From: a virus
Reading direction: 5' to 3' (one strand)
DNA length: 23,000 bases
IMG/VR virus record: IMGVR_UViG_3300048023_000067
Location: 1-23,000 of that record
Shown: piece by piece, positions 21,212 through 23,000 of the stretch
Layout of the letters: the number at the start of each line of letters is the position of its first letter
Numbering within the stretch: position 1 is the first letter of the stretch
Position numbers and translations under genes: made by a program
The notes under the pieces: model-generated
What the model was told of the DNA's origin: nothing
Seen by the model: the letters and a program-made list of their open reading frames with translations, nothing else
The model's database searches: none

Positions 21212-22459
21212 ATGACAAGTACAATTAAAGTTGACACCATTGCTGAACATACATCAGGGGGTGGTGTAACTGTTGACGGACTGACTATCAAAGATGGTGG
21301 AATAACGGCAACGACTGGGGCTACAGTATTTAATGAAGCATCTGCTGACATAGACTTCCGAGTAGAATCTAATGCAAATGCAAATAGATTTAAAATAGAT
21401 GGTGGTGATGATGTTGTTGTCATGGGAACTGGAACAGTTGAAGATTCTATATACGGAGCTAAACCAGCACTTCAATTAACTGGAACTGATTTTAATACTT
21501 CTGCATTTTCAATTATTAGAAATGCTGCTGATGCAAATTCACCTAATTTAATTTTTGGTAAAAGTCGATCTGCTGATGGAAACACAGTTGTTCAAGATGG
21601 AGATGACTTAGGTAATATTACCTTTGCTGCTGCTGATGGTACAGATCAAAATAATACTGCTGCTAGAATTTATGCTGAAGTTGATGGAACACCTGGAGCT
21701 AATGATACACCTGGCAGACTTGTATTTGCAACAACTGCTGATGGTGCTAATTCTGCAACAGAGAGAGTTAGAATCACCAATGATGGAAAAATAGGAATCG
21801 GGACTTCTTCGAGTCCAGCGGCTAAAATTCATCTTGATATTGGAACAGATAATCTTGGTTTATATATAAACAGTACAGACGCAACAGCTGGATTTGCTTT
21901 AGCTGATAATGGTGGTTCAATTAATTTAGCCACAACTAGTTCTGGTGCTTTTAGGGTTATGACTGGTGGTAGTGCCAATACAGCTGCTGATGGTAGTGCT
22001 GTTTCAATGTTAATAGATGCAAGTGGTGCAGTAACCAAGCCACTACAACCAGCTTTTTCTGTTAAACCTTCATCAAATCAAACTAACCTAGGTAATAATG
22101 ATACTATTGCTTTTGGTACAGAAACTTTTGATCAAAATGCAGACTTTGCATCTAACACATTTACTGCTCCAGTAACTGGAAAATATTTATTAAGTTTTAT
22201 GGTAAGACTTGATGATATAGCAGAAAATTCTGATTATGCTGTAGTTGATATAGTAACCTCTAATAGAGAATATTTATTTTTTTATTCACCAGGTACAAGT
22301 GATGAAGCAATAGGTTTTCATACTTTTTCAAATACTTTGTTATGTGATATGGATGCAAATGACACAGCAAAACTAACTTATCAAGAAGCTGGAGGCACAA
22401 CTGGTCAAGCTGACGTAAGTGCAAACAATTCAAGATTTACTGGGGTTCTAATATGCTAA
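21212..22459 (+). CDS. Tail fibre-like protein with C-terminal C1q-like head
   Basis: A 415-residue protein in four parts. Residues 1-75 are the module shared with the 20107 gene. Residues about 128-200 form a peptide-type shaft (DGDDLGNITFAAADGTD, then TPGRLVFATTADG, ERVRIT, GKIGIGTSSS), common in marine phage fibres. A Gly/Ala/Thr linker follows. Residues about 279-415 look like a C1q/TNF-like beta jelly roll, with PAFSVKPS, FGTETFDQNADF, NTFTAPVTGKYLLSFMVRL and a closing FTGVLIC. Such a trimeric globular head would suit a receptor-binding tip. The N-terminal module is GC-richer than the head (sample lines 48% versus 27%). Confidence 0.86.
   Translation: MTSTIKVDTIAEHTSGGGVTVDGLTIKDGGITATTGATVFNEASADIDFRVESNANANRFKIDGGDDVVVMGTGTVEDSIYGAKPALQLTGTDFNTSAFSIIRNAADANSPNLIFGKSRSADGNTVVQDGDDLGNITFAAADGTDQNNTAARIYAEVDGTPGANDTPGRLVFATTADGANSATERVRITNDGKIGIGTSSSPAAKIHLDIGTDNLGLYINSTDATAGFALADNGGSINLATTSSGAFRVMTGGSANTAADGSAVSMLIDASGAVTKPLQPAFSVKPSSNQTNLGNNDTIAFGTETFDQNADFASNTFTAPVTGKYLLSFMVRLDDIAENSDYAVVDIVTSNREYLFFYSPGTSDEAIGFHTFSNTLLCDMDANDTAKLTYQEAGGTTGQADVSANNSRFTGVLIC
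21218..21424 (+). repeat. Duplicated fibre N-terminal module, copy 2
   Basis: Encodes residues 3-71 of the 21212 fibre, matching copy 1 at 20110-20316 (46 of 69 aligned residues). Conserved core: VDTI, DGLTIKDGGITATTGA, NEASAD and DFR. The rest of the two proteins is unrelated by eye. Confidence 0.85.
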
Positions 22460-22476
22460 CGAAACAATTAACCTTA

Positions 22477-22484
22477 AAGGAGGT
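22477..22484 (+). promoter_or_regulatory. Full-length Shine-Dalgarno site AAGGAGGT
   Basis: AAGGAGGT is a complete anti-16S-tail match, five bases before the ATG at 22490. The other genes in the window mostly use AAGGAGA. A strong site suggests high initiation and fixes the start of the following small gene. Confidence 0.8.
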
Positions 22485-22489
22485 AACAC

Positions 22490-22783
22490 ATGGCTGAACA
22501 TAAAAAAGAAATAACATTAACAGATCTTCAACAAAAAATTCTGTCTAATGATTTATATAACGACACAGATAATGCTGGTGTAGATAAATGGATCCAAGAT
22601 GCAGTTGATGGTAAGATCAGCAACTGTTGGAAACGTATGCAACGTGAATGGACTGATAAGTTGATGAATGATGATTCATTTACAGATCCTATTCCATCTA
22701 ACCAGGCTGACTTTGTAACATTGGTCACAGCACGAGAAGATTATAAAAATCGTAAAGCTCGTGATGATGCATCAGCAGAATAA
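22490..22783 (+). CDS. Hypothetical 97-aa helical protein
   Basis: A 97-residue, mostly helical, charged protein with an N-terminal ITLTDLQQKILSNDLYND. The middle is VDKWIQDAVDGKISNCWKRM and the C-terminus is FVTLVTAREDYKNRKARDD. The pattern K--NCWKRM--EW is one I associate with small proteins of marine phages found near fibre and lysis genes, but I know no function for it. Start fixed by the AAGGAGGT site. The next gene begins 19 bases after it. A soluble accessory role (fibre assembly or lysis timing) would be a guess. Confidence 0.75.
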   Translation: MAEHKKEITLTDLQQKILSNDLYNDTDNAGVDKWIQDAVDGKISNCWKRMQREWTDKLMNDDSFTDPIPSNQADFVTLVTAREDYKNRKARDDASAE

Positions 22784-22801
22784 CATGGAGCTTGATTTCT
22801 A

Positions 22802-23000
22802 ATGTCTGAACTAGACAACAAGTTAGCCATCACGGAGATCCGTGGGGAACTTAAACTAATCAATCAAAAATTAGACACTCTGGTGTCAAATCATATTTGG
22901 CATTTGAACCGTGATGTTGGAGTCTTAACTAAGATTTTAATAACGGTATCAACAATCTTGTTTTCAGGTGTCGTAACTTTACTAATCAAAACATTTTTTA
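22802..23000 (+). CDS. Holin-like (XhlA-type) membrane protein, 3' truncated by window edge
   Basis: 66 residues are visible and the reading frame continues past the window edge. The N-terminal half is a charged amphipathic helix (ITEIRGELKLINQKLDTLV), followed by NHIWHLNRDVGVLTK. A hydrophobic helix runs from about residue 43 to 64 (LITVSTILFSGVVTLLIK). This coiled-coil-then-membrane-span layout resembles the XhlA-type small holin-like proteins and holds a T7 gene 17.5-like position after the fibre genes. GGAG at 22788-22791 is a plausible ribosome-binding site. Identification as holin is inference from topology and context. Confidence 0.6.
   Translation, partial: MSELDNKLAITEIRGELKLINQKLDTLVSNHIWHLNRDVGVLTKILITVSTILFSGVVTLLIKTFF

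Noticed and set aside
16650-22459. Diversity-generating retroelement acting on the fibres
   Set aside because: No reverse transcriptase and no template/variable repeat pair in the window; the only duplication is an N-terminal module with ordinary divergence, not adenine-directed changes.
22471-22485. Inverted repeat around the AAGGAGGT site that might hide it
   Set aside because: The CCTTAAAGG core leaves too few loop bases for a stable stem and pairing does not extend.
1-23000. CRISPR array, tRNA, integrase or insertion sequence
   Set aside because: No spaced direct repeats, no cloverleaf in any gap, and no transposase or recombinase motifs; the gaps are too short for most of these.

Overview
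The window is part of the genome of a tailed double-stranded DNA phage with a podovirus (T7-like, short-tailed) virion. Every gene I can support is on the + strand, packed end to end, often with TAATG or ATGA overlaps. It holds the DNA-packaging, head, tail, internal-core and tail-fibre genes, and the start of what may be the lysis genes. No replication, RNA polymerase, integrase or tRNA gene is visible. The DNA is AT-rich, and the fibre and accessory proteins resemble marine phages (cyanophages, pelagiphages). A low-GC marine bacterium, possibly SAR11-like, is a reasonable host guess, but the host is inference only.

Layout. 1-2063: an acidic 64-aa protein, the large terminase, then three tiny basic proteins that all end in a K/P-S/T-Leu-Leu-Gly/Ser tail. 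2065-6368: portal, a Bbp19-like protein, a 35-aa membrane protein, scaffold, major capsid protein and a probable head decoration protein. 6434-10065: the two tail tube/nozzle proteins (T7 gp11 and gp12 types); the second carries three FCCH-like repeats. 10058-16646: the internal core/ejection proteins in T7 order (gp13-, gp14-, gp15- and gp16-like). The gp16 equivalent appears to be carried by two genes of 306 and 998 aa. 16650-22459: a gp17-type fibre with a T7-like anchor, then a cassette of three more fibre-like proteins (one with an S74 self-cleaving chaperone, one with a C1q-like head) interleaved with small structural or accessory genes. 22490-23000: a small hypothetical protein and a truncated holin-like membrane protein.

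How it works together. Terminase and portal fill a scaffold-built HK97-fold head. The gp11/gp12 proteins close the tail. The gp13-16 set forms the internal core that is ejected to carry DNA across the envelope. The gp17 anchor holds the primary fibre, and the downstream fibre modules probably diversify receptor binding. The gene order differs from T7 because the terminase precedes the portal instead of following the fibres.

The points most worth a second look are the three consecutive tiny proteins with a common C-terminal tail, the FCCH repeats in the nozzle protein, the two-gene gp16, the sharply AT-richer internal-core block, and the fibre cassette with a duplicated N-terminal module and GC-mosaic C-terminal domains.
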